A stretch of 64,000 nt of DNA, taken from the NCBI GenBank assembly GCA_963795435.1, contig CAWCHV010000001.1, positions 1 through 64,000 on the forward strand. The letters are read 5' to 3'. Within the stretch, counting starts at the first letter, position 1. Each line of letters begins with the position of its first letter. The DNA comes from JAFKFI01 sp963795435. GTDB taxonomy: Bacteria > Pseudomonadota > Alphaproteobacteria > Acetobacterales > Acetobacteraceae. The notes beneath the pieces were generated by a model. The model worked only from the letters and a program-made list of their open reading frames with translations. It was not told the origin of the DNA and made no database searches. The position numbers and the translations under genes were made by a program. Below are positions 36,890-45,711 of this stretch, piece by piece.

Positions 36890-38341
36890 CTCGGGTTCAA
36901 CCGGTCGTCGCAACACTCTGGAGGGATGTTGGGATGGCAGGTCGACGTCGGTCGGATCGAGCGTTGCGAAGTAAGCTGCGTTCGCCGGGACGGCCTCCGG
37001 TCGCGCAGCAGGCGCACCGGCGGCGTTTTTGGGTCTTGATTGCGGGTGGTCTATCGAGCGAGGACGCGGCGATTGGCGCGGGCGTGTCGGCGCCGGTAGG
37101 AGCACGGTGGTTCCGAAAGGCAGGCGGCATGCCACCATCGACACTTGCGCCATCATCGCAGCCGTTGTCCGGGCGATACCTGTCGTTCGCCGAGCGGGAG
37201 GAGCTTGCAATCCAGCATTCCCAGGGCGCCGGGGTGCGGCAGATCGCCCGGCACATGGGGCGGTCGGGATCGACGATCTCGCGAGAGCTGCGTCGCAACG
37301 CCGCCACGCGGGGCGGCGAGCTGAATTATCGGGCCACTACGGCGCAGTGGCATGCTGAACGGGCTGCCAGGCGCCGAAAGCCTGCGAAGCTGGCGCACAA
37401 CGCGCTACTGCGGACCTACGTGCAGGATCGGCTGGCCGGCATGGTCGTCACGCCAAGCGGTGCTGCGGTTCACGGACCGACAGTATCGTGGAAAGGCCGC
37501 CGACACGGACCTCGGAAGGATCGGCGATGGGCGTCGGCGTGGAGCCCGGAGCAGATTGCCCACCGCCTACGGCTCGACTTCCCTCACGATGAGACGATGC
37601 GCATCAGCCACGAAGCCATCTACCAGTCGCTTTACGTGCAAGGCCGCGGGGCTCTTCGGCGCGAGCTGACTGCCTGTCTGCGCACCGGGCGGGCGTTGCG
37701 TGTGCCACGGGCGCGCACCCGTGGACGAGGCAAGTCTTTCATCGTGCCGGAGATCATGATCAGCGAGCGCCCGGCGGAAGTTGCCGATCGGGCTGTGCCG
37801 GGCCACTGGGAAGGCGACCTCATCCTGGGATTGGACAGTTCGGCAATCGGCACTTTGGTGGAGCGCACGACGCGCTTCACGATGCTGCTGCACTTGCCGC
37901 GGATGGCGGAGCACGGTGTGGGCGTTCGCATGAAGAACGGCCCGGCGCTGGCCGGGCATGGCGCCGAAGCCGTCCGCGACAGCATCGCTGGCACCATCAC
38001 CGACCTGCCGGAGCAGCTGCGCCGGTCGCTGACCTGGGATCAGGGGACGGAGATGGCGCAACACACACGGCTGAAGATCGACACGGGCTTGGATGTCTAC
38101 TTCTGCGATCCACACAGCCCATGGCAGCGCGGCACCAACGAGAACACCAACGGGCTGCTACGTCAGTATTTTCCGAAGGGCACCGACCTGAGCGCACACA
38201 GCAAGAGTGCTCTCCAAGCGGTCGCGCTGGCTCTCAACACCAGGCCGCGAAAGACCCTTTGTTGGAAAACACCTGCCGAGGCGTTTGACGAGCACCTGCG
38301 GTCGGTTCACATGGGTGTTGCGACGACCGGTTGAACCCGAG
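36890..38341 (+). mobile_element. IS30-family element with CAA target duplication
   Basis: 1452 bp with perfect 27-bp inverted repeats, 36890-36916 (CTCGGGTTCAACCGGTCG...) and 38315-38341. The direct repeat CAA flanks it (36887-36889 and 38342-38344). Removing the element and one CAA restores HHSDRGVQYAAERY in the IS3 orfB. Confidence 0.92.
36934..38334 (+). CDS. IS30-family transposase
   Basis: 466 residues, intact, from ATG 36934. N-terminal helix-turn-helix regions include SFAEREELAIQHSQGAG and ARHMGRSGSTISRELRRN. The catalytic DDE core has GHWEGDLILGLD (D), LTWDQGTEMAQH (D) and DPHSPWQRGTNENTNGLLRQ (E). Longer than the ~380-residue IS30 prototype because of an N-terminal extension of ~85 residues, which is known in other family members. 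Ends just inside the right inverted repeat. Confidence 0.9.
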   Translation: MAGRRRSDRALRSKLRSPGRPPVAQQAHRRRFWVLIAGGLSSEDAAIGAGVSAPVGARWFRKAGGMPPSTLAPSSQPLSGRYLSFAEREELAIQHSQGAGVRQIARHMGRSGSTISRELRRNAATRGGELNYRATTAQWHAERAARRRKPAKLAHNALLRTYVQDRLAGMVVTPSGAAVHGPTVSWKGRRHGPRKDRRWASAWSPEQIAHRLRLDFPHDETMRISHEAIYQSLYVQGRGALRRELTACLRTGRALRVPRARTRGRGKSFIVPEIMISERPAEVADRAVPGHWEGDLILGLDSSAIGTLVERTTRFTMLLHLPRMAEHGVGVRMKNGPALAGHGAEAVRDSIAGTITDLPEQLRRSLTWDQGTEMAQHTRLKIDTGLDVYFCDPHSPWQRGTNENTNGLLRQYFPKGTDLSAHSKSALQAVALALNTRPRKTLCWKTPAEAFDEHLRSVHMGVATTG

Positions 38342-38662
38342 CAATACGCCGCGGAACGCTATCGCAAGAAGCTGGCTGACCACGGCATCACGGGATCGAT
38401 GGGACGGCGCGGCAACCCTTACGACAACGCCAAAGCCGAAAGCTTCATGAAGACGCTGAAAGTCGAAGCGGTCTACCGGATGGATTACCAGACCTTCGGC
38501 GACGTCGCCGACGATCTGCCAAGGTTCATCGACGAGGTCTACAATACAAGGCGACTGCATTCCGCGCTGGGATACCGCAGCCCGGCGCATTTCGAGGAGC
38601 TACAACGTGCCCGCCAGGTGGTCAAAGCCCCCGCATAAAGGGTGTCCATCCCGAGGGGGTCA

Positions 38663-39136
38663 CTCCATGTGCCGGTTGAATTCTCCCCAGGTGAGCTGAC
38701 GAGAGCGCGTCGCGGAGCTGCTGGGAGCGACTGGCCTTCGCTGTCCGATGCTGGAGCCCTTGCACTTGCAGGGGCACGGCATTGGTCAGGCTGGGGGATG
38801 TGGTGATGATTCTGGAACTGCATCGGCAGGGTGTCGGCGTCTCGGCAATCGCCCGCCAGATCGGGCTCGACCGCAAGACCGTGCGCCGCTACATCGAGCG
38901 CGGTCTCGAACCGCCGGCATATGGTCCGCGTCCGCCGCGCACGAGCAAGGTTGCCCCGTTCGCCGACTACCTACAGGCGCGGCTTGCGGCGTTTCCGCAG
39001 CTGACCGGGCAGCGTCTGCTTCGGGAGCTGCGCGATCGCGGCTATACCGGCGGCTACACCGTCCTGACCGACTTCCTGCGCGACGTCCGACCGCCTGAGG
39101 CGCCGCCATTCGAGGTTCGCTTCGAGACGCCGTCCG
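38663..39136 (+). mobile_element. IS21-family left-end fragment
   Basis: Non-coding leader (38663-38781) with short GTG-rich terminal-repeat-like sequence, followed by the first third of istA. No right end or istB gene is present. The junction with unrelated sequence is at about 39130-39140. Confidence 0.55.
38782..39136 (+). pseudogene. istA: IS21-family transposase IstA, N-terminal fragment
   Basis: Begins MVRLGDVVMILELHRQGVGV (a TTG at 38782; ATG at 38806 also possible). The helix-turn-helix AIARQIGLDRKTVRRYIERG and QLTGQRLLRELRDRGYTGGY are typical of IstA. It reaches PPFEVRFETPSG, where QxQVDW with the first catalytic Asp should follow. Instead the sequence changes into the minus-strand DUF1488-like fragment. 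Confidence 0.82.
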
Positions 39137-39255
39137 GACACGGCTTCCAATGCATCGTACAACACGGCACAGCTGATCCGGTGGATGCCGTCGCGGACTT
39201 CGAAGCGTATGACGTTCCCCTCAGCGGTGGAACCCGCAGTGGATGGCCTGCGCAT
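39137..39255 (-). pseudogene. DUF1488-like protein, N-terminal fragment
   Basis: Reads from 39255: NVIRFEVRDGIHRISCAVLY, then DALEAVSG, and ends at the IS21 junction. The strand-strand-helix pattern with R-F-x-V-x-D-G and C-x-V-x-x-x-A-L-E is that of DUF1488 proteins, ~85-residue proteins of unknown function. A second DUF1488-like gene lies 100 bases away on the same strand. Confidence 0.5.
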
Positions 39256-39349
39256 TCTCGATACCCCTCATGACCTTTGGTCGCAGTCCATCGACTTACC
39301 GAGCCGTAAATTTCTGCCGGGCGCCCCACCCGCGCTCACGCATGGAAGC

Positions 39350-39645
39350 TCACCCGGTGGCGCTCTGCTGCTCTTTTTCGATGCAGGCCGCCATCGGCGT
39401 CGTTGCTGGCGGCGGGTCGATATCGCCGGACCAAACATGCACCCGTCGGGTTACGCGGTCCGACCGGTTACCAAATTTGGCCCAAGCAATGAAGGCCGAA
39501 AACGTGTGCGCCCTGCGATATCGAGCAGCGCCGCGTGCGAGATTGCGCAGCGGATACGGCCCTCGCCATCGTCGATATCGAACGTTACCCGCTGACCATC
39601 CCAGCGCGGGCGTGACACAGGCGAGTCGGCGTGCACAAGGTGCAT
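39350..39645 (-). pseudogene. DUF1488-like protein, frameshifted
   Basis: Starts at 39645 (MHLVHADSPVSRPRWDGQ). VTFDIDDGEGRIRCAISHAA and LLDIAGR match the DUF1488 pattern. The frame then shifts near 39508 to FSAFIAWAKFGNRSDRVTRR and continues to 39350. About 97 residues in total. Unknown function. Confidence 0.45.
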
Positions 39646-39941
39646 GGCAAACCTCCTTCGCGGTCCGGAGGAAACCGTTCGTCGACGGAACCGTCCCCAA
39701 GCACATGGGCTCGCGGAAGCTCACTTACAACGCTGGCGCACCACAGTTCGGTAGACGCGCCGGATAGACGCCTGCATCCATGTTCGGCTTCGCTGATCAA
39801 CCGCCGGTCCCGTGCCGGCACGCGTTGTGTTCGGTTCTGCGCCGGTCAGCGCGGGTGACATCCTGGCGGCCAGTCAAACCCCTGAGCCGGGATTGCCAAT
39901 CCAGTCACAGCCTCGTCAGCCCTGCAGGTGTGGCGGCGAGA

Positions 39942-40190
39942 TTAACTCGAGCGCGAGGTTGGCTTCTTACTCGTGAGCCGGTCCGCTGCCTCCGCGGTGG
40001 CTTCTGCCGAAATCCGGGCGAGGACGCTCTCAAGGCCCAAACCCGAAGTCGTGTTCAACTCTTCTACGGCTCGACGCAGCGCTTCTCGCCGAATAAGCCG
40101 GGCCGTGATGGCCTTCGAACTGAGGATCGCAGAGTTCCTGATCGGCCATTCCCGTCTCCCGGAGCAACCTGCTTGAGGTGGGAGCGGCAT
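39942..40190 (-). CDS. Small hypothetical protein
   Basis: The likely real part is ITARLIRREALRRAVEELNT, then LGLESVLARISAEATAEAAD, helical and charged. The first ~30 residues are low quality, so the start is uncertain. No family recognised. Confidence 0.3.
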   Translation of the reverse strand: MPLPPQAGCSGRREWPIRNSAILSSKAITARLIRREALRRAVEELNTTSGLGLESVLARISAEATAEAADRLTSKKPTSRSS

Positions 40191-40529
40191 TGGCCAATCG
40201 CAACGGCACGATACCCTTCAAGCCGATCTCTCGTTCCTTTCAGTCCTCTGCGAGCGGGTGCGACCCCTGGGAAATATTCCAGCAGAACTGAGACTTTCCA
40301 CATTGGCGTTCTCGATCCGCGTCGCGTCCTTTCGGCACCCCTTAGGTCGGATGCGCGCACTATCGCGAACGGCGTGGTGACGACCTCGCCGCATTAGGCG
40401 CCCGCTTGCGCGATGCCCTCCTATTCAATTCATCCATCCTTGAACGCCAAATCCTGCCAGCTTGTTCGGGTCAGACACGACCGAGGCACCAGGGAGCACA
40501 CACGGCGAACTGACGTGTGTGCGGCTGCG
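40191..40529. other. Gap without supported genes
   Basis: About 340 bases; nothing convincing on either strand. Confidence 0.3.
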
Positions 40530-41156
40530 TCAGTTAGCGCGCGTCTTTGCTTTGTAGGACGGCAACCACCATTTCACCGGCTGCGGCTCACGCTCGACTG
40601 GGCTTGCCGCGTTGCGCCGCGGATTCGTAAGAGCCGGCTGGCTCGGCTTTGCCAGCTCAGTGCGGTCTTTCGCTTGGGGCGGCCGCGCGGCTGCCAATAC
40701 GGCCAGACGCAGCTCCAGCGCCTCGCATGCGACGATCGCCTCGGTGAGTGCCGCCTCCGCCTGCTCGCGACACCGGCGTTCGGCCGCCAGCGCCTCGCCA
40801 TGCGCGAGATCCGCGTGGGCAAGCTTGGTCTGTACCTTCTGCAAGGTCGCCTGCGTCTCGCGCAGGGACCGCTCCGCCTGCTCCCGCGCCGCGAGTTCGG
40901 CGCGGAGGGCGGCCTCGGCGGCGGCAATCCGGTTGATCGGCGCCGGGCCGTCCGGGCCGTGCTCACGAGAGGGGCTTAGGACCACCACGGGAACCTCGCC
41001 GTCCTTGGCGAAGCGGTGAGGCCCGCGCAACGGCTCGCGCCGCGGCGTAGGCCGCTCGTTTGACTGATCGCCCCGCAGGCCGAGGGCCTGACGCATTCGA
41101 TCTTCCTCGTCCGGCGCCGCGTTCGGCGCAGGACCAAATGGATTTAACGACATCAT
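40530..41156 (-). CDS. Coiled-coil hypothetical protein
   Basis: About 208 residues from ATG 41156 (MMSLNPFGPAPNAAPDEEDR). The N-terminus is Pro/Arg-rich (RPTPRREPLRGPHRFAKDGE). Residues ~75-160 form a long coiled coil (AAEAALRAELAAREQAERSL, ETQATLQKVQTKLAHADLAH). The tail is basic and Trp-containing (EPQPVKWWLPSYKAKTRAN). Such proteins accompany mobile elements in acetic-acid-type alphaproteobacteria; a role is not known. The frame extends upstream of 41156 but with poor composition. Confidence 0.55.
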   Translation of the reverse strand: MMSLNPFGPAPNAAPDEEDRMRQALGLRGDQSNERPTPRREPLRGPHRFAKDGEVPVVVLSPSREHGPDGPAPINRIAAAEAALRAELAAREQAERSLRETQATLQKVQTKLAHADLAHGEALAAERRCREQAEAALTEAIVACEALELRLAVLAAARPPQAKDRTELAKPSQPALTNPRRNAASPVEREPQPVKWWLPSYKAKTRAN

Positions 41157-42160
41157 TGCTCTTTCACTGATGTTTTGAGATGGCAGGCCGGCAGCCTGGA
41201 AAGGCGATCCGGCTTCGTCCCGTGCTCGGCGGCTCGTGGGAGCCCGGTAGTCCTGGCGGAAGCGATTGGGCGCCGCCCGCAAGGGAATCGGAATGTGGGC
41301 TGTCAGGCTGCATAGCACCAGGCAATGGTCCTCGATAGCTGTGAAACGGAGGGATCTCCGCAGCCGTCGCCAGCCCGCGTGGTGCACACCCGCGCAACAT
41401 GGCACGGCCTGTCCTGGGGGGCGGCCCGGCTGAGTCACCGCCAGTGATATGGCTGCTTTTGCCGCCCGCTCGATAGAAGAACTCTCCACGACCGACCGCT
41501 TATGCTTGCGAGAGCATTGAGCGTTCGGCAGTTTCGTCACCGATGCGGCACACCACGAAGTCAGCCAGCTCGACGCGGTGCCCGACCCGGATAACACCGC
41601 CGGCGGCATATGGGCTGACACATCACGCGCGGCAATGCCACGAGGGGCGCGAGTGCTCGCGCTCGCTTTCATCTGGAGCACCTGTTCGCCACAGAGAAGC
41701 GTCCCACGGGGTCGATGGTCCGTACTATTGGGCTGGCGCGGGCGATGGCGAAGATCACGCTCGCCAATCTCACCTACGACACGCGCCGGCTGGCAGAACC
41801 GCACCCGCCTGGCCTGCCCTACAGCGAGGCAGTGAACCGAATTTCCTCCGGTTCAGCCCGACGACAACGCTCGAGCCGGTCAGCGCACACCGCGCAATGG
41901 TAACACGGCGTCGATCACCGCCCATCGAAACCGCCCGCTCGAGGTATCTGATCGACGTGCGTTCGGCAGGCTGAGACACTTCAGTCGGATCGCGAGCACT
42001 GCGGTGAAATCGCGACCAGCTTTTCGTCGCAGCGCACCGCGTCGCAGTCTCGCTGCGGGTAATGGGTCCGAAGCCGCGACAAAGAATTATAAAGCACGTC
42101 CGACATTGTATTGACGGCCGCCAGTCACAATATCTTCGACGATCGTAATGTTCGTTCGGC
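41157..42160. other. 1-kb stretch without supported genes
   Basis: Both strands were read. Frames of 60-230 codons exist but show repetitive Arg/Ala/Pro-rich composition typical of non-coding high-GC frames. No RNA gene, IS end or clear repeat noticed. Confidence 0.35.
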
Positions 42161-42667
42161 ATGACCACTTCTGAAGCTTTTGCCTTGCGGCGTTCCGGAT
42201 TGGACGAGTTTCTCTGCGCGATCGTCGGCACGGTGCCGAACGGCATGGCTCTCAACCTGATGTCGGTTTTTGCCCGGCTGGGCAACGATCCGTGGCGAGA
42301 AGCGGGAAGGCTGGTCGAGCTGCCAAGATCGGAAGCCATCGATAGTCTCGCCCGGACCATCGCCGGCATGCCGAAGAGCGTTTGGACCCTTCCCGATGCG
42401 ACGACAATCGCCACTCGCCTCGTGACATTCCTCCCGAAGCGATTTGGGAGCGCCGAACCGCGGCCAGCCACCCGTGGTGCGGCCCACCTTCTCAGGATCG
42501 GGCTATTGCTGGCGGCTATTGCGTTTGGAGTAGCCTACACGCTGGAGGGCCCGTTCACGACCGGCGACGCTCTAAAGTTCGACGGCAGTGACGTTTCCAC
42601 CTTCACGTCGGCCGGATCTCGCGCACCGTCCGCGACCCACGACGGAAGCGACGGAGTTGGTAAGTAG
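42161..42667 (+). CDS. Hypothetical membrane-anchored protein
   Basis: 168 residues from ATG 42161. The N-terminal ~100 residues are a soluble helical domain (SGLDEFLCAIVGTVPNGMAL, SVFARLGNDPWREAGRLVEL). One transmembrane helix follows (LLRIGLLLAAIAFGVAYTL), then a short low-complexity tail (DVSTFTSAGSRAPS). Known family not recognised, though the overall composition is that of a real protein. Confidence 0.55.
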   Translation: MTTSEAFALRRSGLDEFLCAIVGTVPNGMALNLMSVFARLGNDPWREAGRLVELPRSEAIDSLARTIAGMPKSVWTLPDATTIATRLVTFLPKRFGSAEPRPATRGAAHLLRIGLLLAAIAFGVAYTLEGPFTTGDALKFDGSDVSTFTSAGSRAPSATHDGSDGVGK

Positions 42668-42682
42668 CCAGCTTCGTTTGTT

Positions 42683-43125
42683 CTACGCCGTCCCTCGCCG
42701 AGGAGGGGCGTCCGGGAGATGGCAATGCCGCTCCCTGAGACGCCCACGCAAGTCAGAGTGAGTTCCTGCCCGTTCCGCCTCGTACAGCGGCGTCTTGCTG
42801 GCGCGCTCGCACACACGGTCGATCGGCGTCGAGCCGTTCAGAGCCTCGTGTTGCCGATCCCAGTTGTAGTGGTGCACCCACTCGGCGAGCTGGTCTGCGA
42901 TGCCCGGTGCCTTGGGGTCGACGGTAAACCAGAACTCCTCCAGCGCGGTCCGTTGCACGCGCTCCACTTTGCCATTGAGGTGGGGCGAACGCGGCGGGAC
43001 CGGACGAAACCGGATTGCTTCGGCCATCAGCCGGCGCCGCACGGTCTCGGCGAAGAACTCGATGCCGCGGTCGGTCTGCACACGCTGGACGGCGAACGGC
43101 ATCTCATCGAGTCTTCGGGGCCGGA
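42683..43125 (-). pseudogene. IS481-family transposase, C-terminal fragment
   Basis: Picks up at about DEMPFAVQRVQTDRGIEFFA (second catalytic Asp) and continues PVPPRSPHLNGKVERVQRT (catalytic Glu), ALEEFWFTVDPKAPGIADQL, and WVHHYNWDRQHEALNGSTP to the C-terminus. The helix-turn-helix and first Asp are missing. The 5' edge abuts the truncated beta-propeller gene. Confidence 0.78.
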
Positions 43126-43194
43126 AGCGTCGGACAGGGCTCCATCGGAAGCCCGGCCGAATGGCAGGATTCGCTGAGGGAGGAGAGCTGTATG

Positions 43195-43697
43195 ACCCGC
43201 GCACCAGCGACCTTGGTTCGGCTCTTCGGATCGATCAGTGCCAGGCCCCCGCTGCCATAGCCGACCATGACGACACCGCTGCGCGGATCGATCCGGACAT
43301 TGTCGGCATTTTCGCCGAGCGCGACCGAGCCAACCGGCGCGAAGTCATCGCGGAACATCCGCACCGTGCCGTCGCCGGCGTTCGCGATCACGATCAGGTT
43401 CGCTGTGGCAGCGTAGCCAACGCCCTGAGGTTCGCGAAATCCGGTAAGGCGATGGACCGCCCTGCCTTCGCTCAGGGCAATCACGTCGACAGAGTTGTTG
43501 CCGAGTTCGGCGACGAAGAGGCGCTTTCGGTCGAGATCGATCGCCATGTGATCGATCCGTCCGCTGACGCCTTCGAGCGGGATCGTCGTCTCGAGAACCA
43601 ACGGTGGTTCAGGGTCCTCTGCAACACCGGGTTCCGTCACCAGCATGGTGATCGCCAGCGTGAAGGCGGCGGCCATCCCAGAGAGGGGTCTCTTCAT
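43195..43697 (-). pseudogene. Secreted YncE-like beta-propeller protein, 3' truncated
   Basis: Starts at 43697 with a signal peptide (MKRPLSGMAAAFTLAITMLV, then PGVAE). Propeller blades are evident: GRIDHMAIDLDRKRLFVAEL, GNNSVDVIALSEGRAVHRL, NLIVIANAGDGTVRMFRDD and VVMVGYGSGGLALIDPKSRT. The sequence diverges after KVAG (~43195), where an IS481 fragment lies downstream, so about half the propeller is lost. Confidence 0.72.
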
Positions 43698-43887
43698 TCT
43701 CGGTTTCCCTCGCAGCGGTGTCGGCGTCCACGAGCACTCAATCCAGTCTTTCCGAAATAGTCATCGCGCGCCTCCCGGAGCCATCGCAGCTTGCCGGTTC
43801 GTGCCTGTTGGGCCGATCTCGTGTTGGGTTTGCCGGCGTCCGCACATCGACCTGCGTGACGCTGATCAAGGCGTCCCTTCGCCCCCT
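43698..43887. other. Gap between beta-propeller gene and IS630 copy 2
   Basis: About 190 bases, upstream of the beta-propeller fragment; a promoter is probable but not identified. Confidence 0.3.
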
Positions 43888-45051
43888 TATACCAAGGCTT
43901 CGAGATTGTGAACTCGAGGGGCTTCCCCGACGCGGCGGCGTTCTGATTCAAGACGGCGAACGCAGGAGTTCGCCATGCCGATCCCGCTTCGGGCCGATTT
44001 TGATGCGTCGCAGCTGCGGTCCGCTGCCCGCCGGAGCAAGGACGGTCCGCAGGCGCGGCGATTGCTGGCGTTGGCGGCGATCTACGATGGTGCGAGCCGC
44101 ACGGAGGCGGCCCGGATCGGCGGTGTGACGTTGCAGATCGTGCGCGACTGGGTGGTCAAGCTCAACACCCATGGCCCGGACGGCCTGGTCGATCGCAAGG
44201 CGCCCGGTCAGCCGTCGCGGCTGAACGACAGGCACCGCGCGGCGCTGGCCGAGATGATCGAGAGCGGGCCGATCCCCGCGATTCATGGCGTGGTGCGTTG
44301 GCGCATCATCGACCTGTGCCAATGGGTCTGGGACGAGTTCCAGGTCACCATCGCCAAGCAGACGCTCGGCCGCGAGCTGCGCGCGATGGGGTATCGCAAG
44401 CTGTCCGCGCGTCCGCGTCATCACGCGCAGGCCGAGGGCGCCATCGAGGCTTTTAAAAAAGCTTCCCCGCGCAGCTGGACGCGATCGCGCGCCAGAAGGG
44501 CGTCGCTCCCGGCGATGTAGAGATCTGGTTCGGCGATGAAGCGCGCATCGGTCAGAAAAACAAGATCACGCGACGCTGGGCGAAACGCGGCACCCGGCCA
44601 TCCGCCCCACACGACCAGCGCACGGCCTCGACCTACATCTTCGGTGCCATCTGCCCCAAAGAGGGCAAGAGCGTCGGCCTGATCCTGCCCTGGTGCAACA
44701 CCGAGGCGATGGGCCTGCATCTGGCGGCGATCTCGGCGCAGGTCGCGCCCGGACGGCACGCGGCGCTTCTTGTCGATCAAGCCGGATGGCACACGTCCGA
44801 GAAGCTCGTCGTGCCCGACAACCTCACAATCGTGTCGCTGCCCGCCAAATGCCCAGAGCTGAACCCGCAAGAGAACGTGTGGGAGTTCATGCGCGACAAC
44901 TGGCTCTCCAACCGAGTGTTCACCTGCTACGACAACCTGGTCGACCATTGCTGCGACGCCTGGAACAAACTCGTCGATCAACCTTGGAGAATCATGTCCC
45001 TTGGGCTGCGAGACTGGGCGCATGGGTACTAATCAGAAAGTCCTGGTATTA
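43888..45051 (+). mobile_element. IS630-family element, copy 2
   Basis: Bounded by TA at 43888-43889 and 45050-45051; nearly identical to copies 1 and 3. Same orientation as copy 3, with 17.6 kb including the chromate operon between them. Its right end lies only five bases from the stop of the PepSY-like gene. Confidence 0.9.
43975..45032 (+). CDS. IS630-family transposase, copy 2
   Basis: Same as copy 1: frame one from 43975 (MPIPLRADFDASQLRSAAR) to the T4A6 tract near 44451-44460, then a -1 slip to SFPAQLDAIARQKGV. DDE residues lie in WFGDEARIG, LLVDQAGWH and NPQENVW. Ends at 45032. Confidence 0.85.
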
Positions 45052-45055
45052 CCTG

Positions 45056-45595
45056 TCAGTCGAGCTTCTCTGCGATCGTTGAGAGGTCGTTGCCACGGAG
45101 CAACACGATGGTCGCTATGGGCTGGCCGGCACGGAGTTCCGGCATGATGCTGATCAGCTGGGCTCCCGTGTTCCCCTTGGCCGCCTTTTGCACCGCAACG
45201 AGCAAGGAAACGGAGGCCTTTTCCATGGCGGCTTTCTGGGACGCCGCGTTCGCGAGGTCGTCGGGGTCAGTTATCTTTTCTGCTGACTTGATGGCACCGC
45301 TGCCCGGATCGACAACGACCTCAGTGAAGTCACCGCCTCTCATCGTGTAAGCCGAGAACTGGAGGTGCTCGCCATCCATCTCGAATTTAGCAGAGATCGG
45401 CGTGCCTTCCCGTCCGCCGCTCGCGTTGATGCCGTCCGCCAGGGTGATCTTCGAATCCTTTTGGGCGGCAGCGAGTGCGACCTGTTCGGCCTTGGCCTGA
45501 TCGGGGCCGATCGCTTGGGCTTGCGGCATCATCAAACTCGTGAACCCGAGAACGCTGACAACGACATAGGCAGAACGGAAGACTTGTGACGTCAT
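45056..45595 (-). CDS. PepSY-like secreted protein
   Basis: 179 residues from ATG 45595. Signal peptide MTSQVFRSAYVVVSVLGFTS and on to PQAQA. The mature part, KITLADGINASGGREGTPIS, FEMDGEHLQFSAYTMRGGDF, and EVVVDPGSGAIKSAEKITDP, has the PepSY fold: a helix-strand unit around EVVVDPxxGxI. The C-terminal half, AGQPIATIVLLRGNDLSTIA, repeats it loosely. It lies at the end of the chromate operon, 116 bases after the DUF1259 gene, and may be cotranscribed. Periplasmic; exact role unknown. Confidence 0.68.
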   Translation of the reverse strand: MTSQVFRSAYVVVSVLGFTSLMMPQAQAIGPDQAKAEQVALAAAQKDSKITLADGINASGGREGTPISAKFEMDGEHLQFSAYTMRGGDFTEVVVDPGSGAIKSAEKITDPDDLANAASQKAAMEKASVSLLVAVQKAAKGNTGAQLISIMPELRAGQPIATIVLLRGNDLSTIAEKLD

Positions 45596-45711
45596 GACGA
45601 TCCCTCCTGGGAGTGAGTATCGCGCGGCCAGTCGATCTGGCGGCCAAATCGATCGCCGCGGCGCGCAGCCCGAACAGCGCTTTTGCGGTCATCGACCTTT
45701 CCCGAGCCATT

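Larger units (their letters stand above)
35450..38638 (+). pseudogene. IS3-family transposase OrfB, split by IS5-family and IS30 insertions
   Basis: Part one, 35450-35567, reads MIAFIDDHRGAYGVEPICRV to RRIDPA. Part two, 36397-36889, reads RLPPRAKRDLFLINEIRRV to GSLIHHSDRGVQ, including DFTYVATWQGF (first D) and HSDRG (second D). Part three, 38342-38638, reads YAAERYRKKLADHGITG and NPYDNAKAESFMKTLK (catalytic E), ending at 38638. Removing both insertions with their duplications restores one continuous frame, so the gene was intact when hit. It has no other damage. Confidence 0.88.
35074..38662 (+). mobile_element. IS3-family (IS51-like) element carrying two nested ISs
   Basis: Left end TGAACCGCGCCGGGTTTGC at 35074. 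The right end, read inward from 38662, is TGACCCCCTCGGGATGGAC, a related repeat. Without the two inserted elements it is ~1.3 kb, normal for the family. No 3-bp target duplication is evident. It truncates the group II intron and is itself interrupted at 35568 and 36890. Confidence 0.75.

Noticed and set aside
36893..38338. IS30 ends three bases further in at each side
   Set aside because: The perfect repeat extends to CTC/GAG, and only then do the CAA duplications rebuild the interrupted gene.
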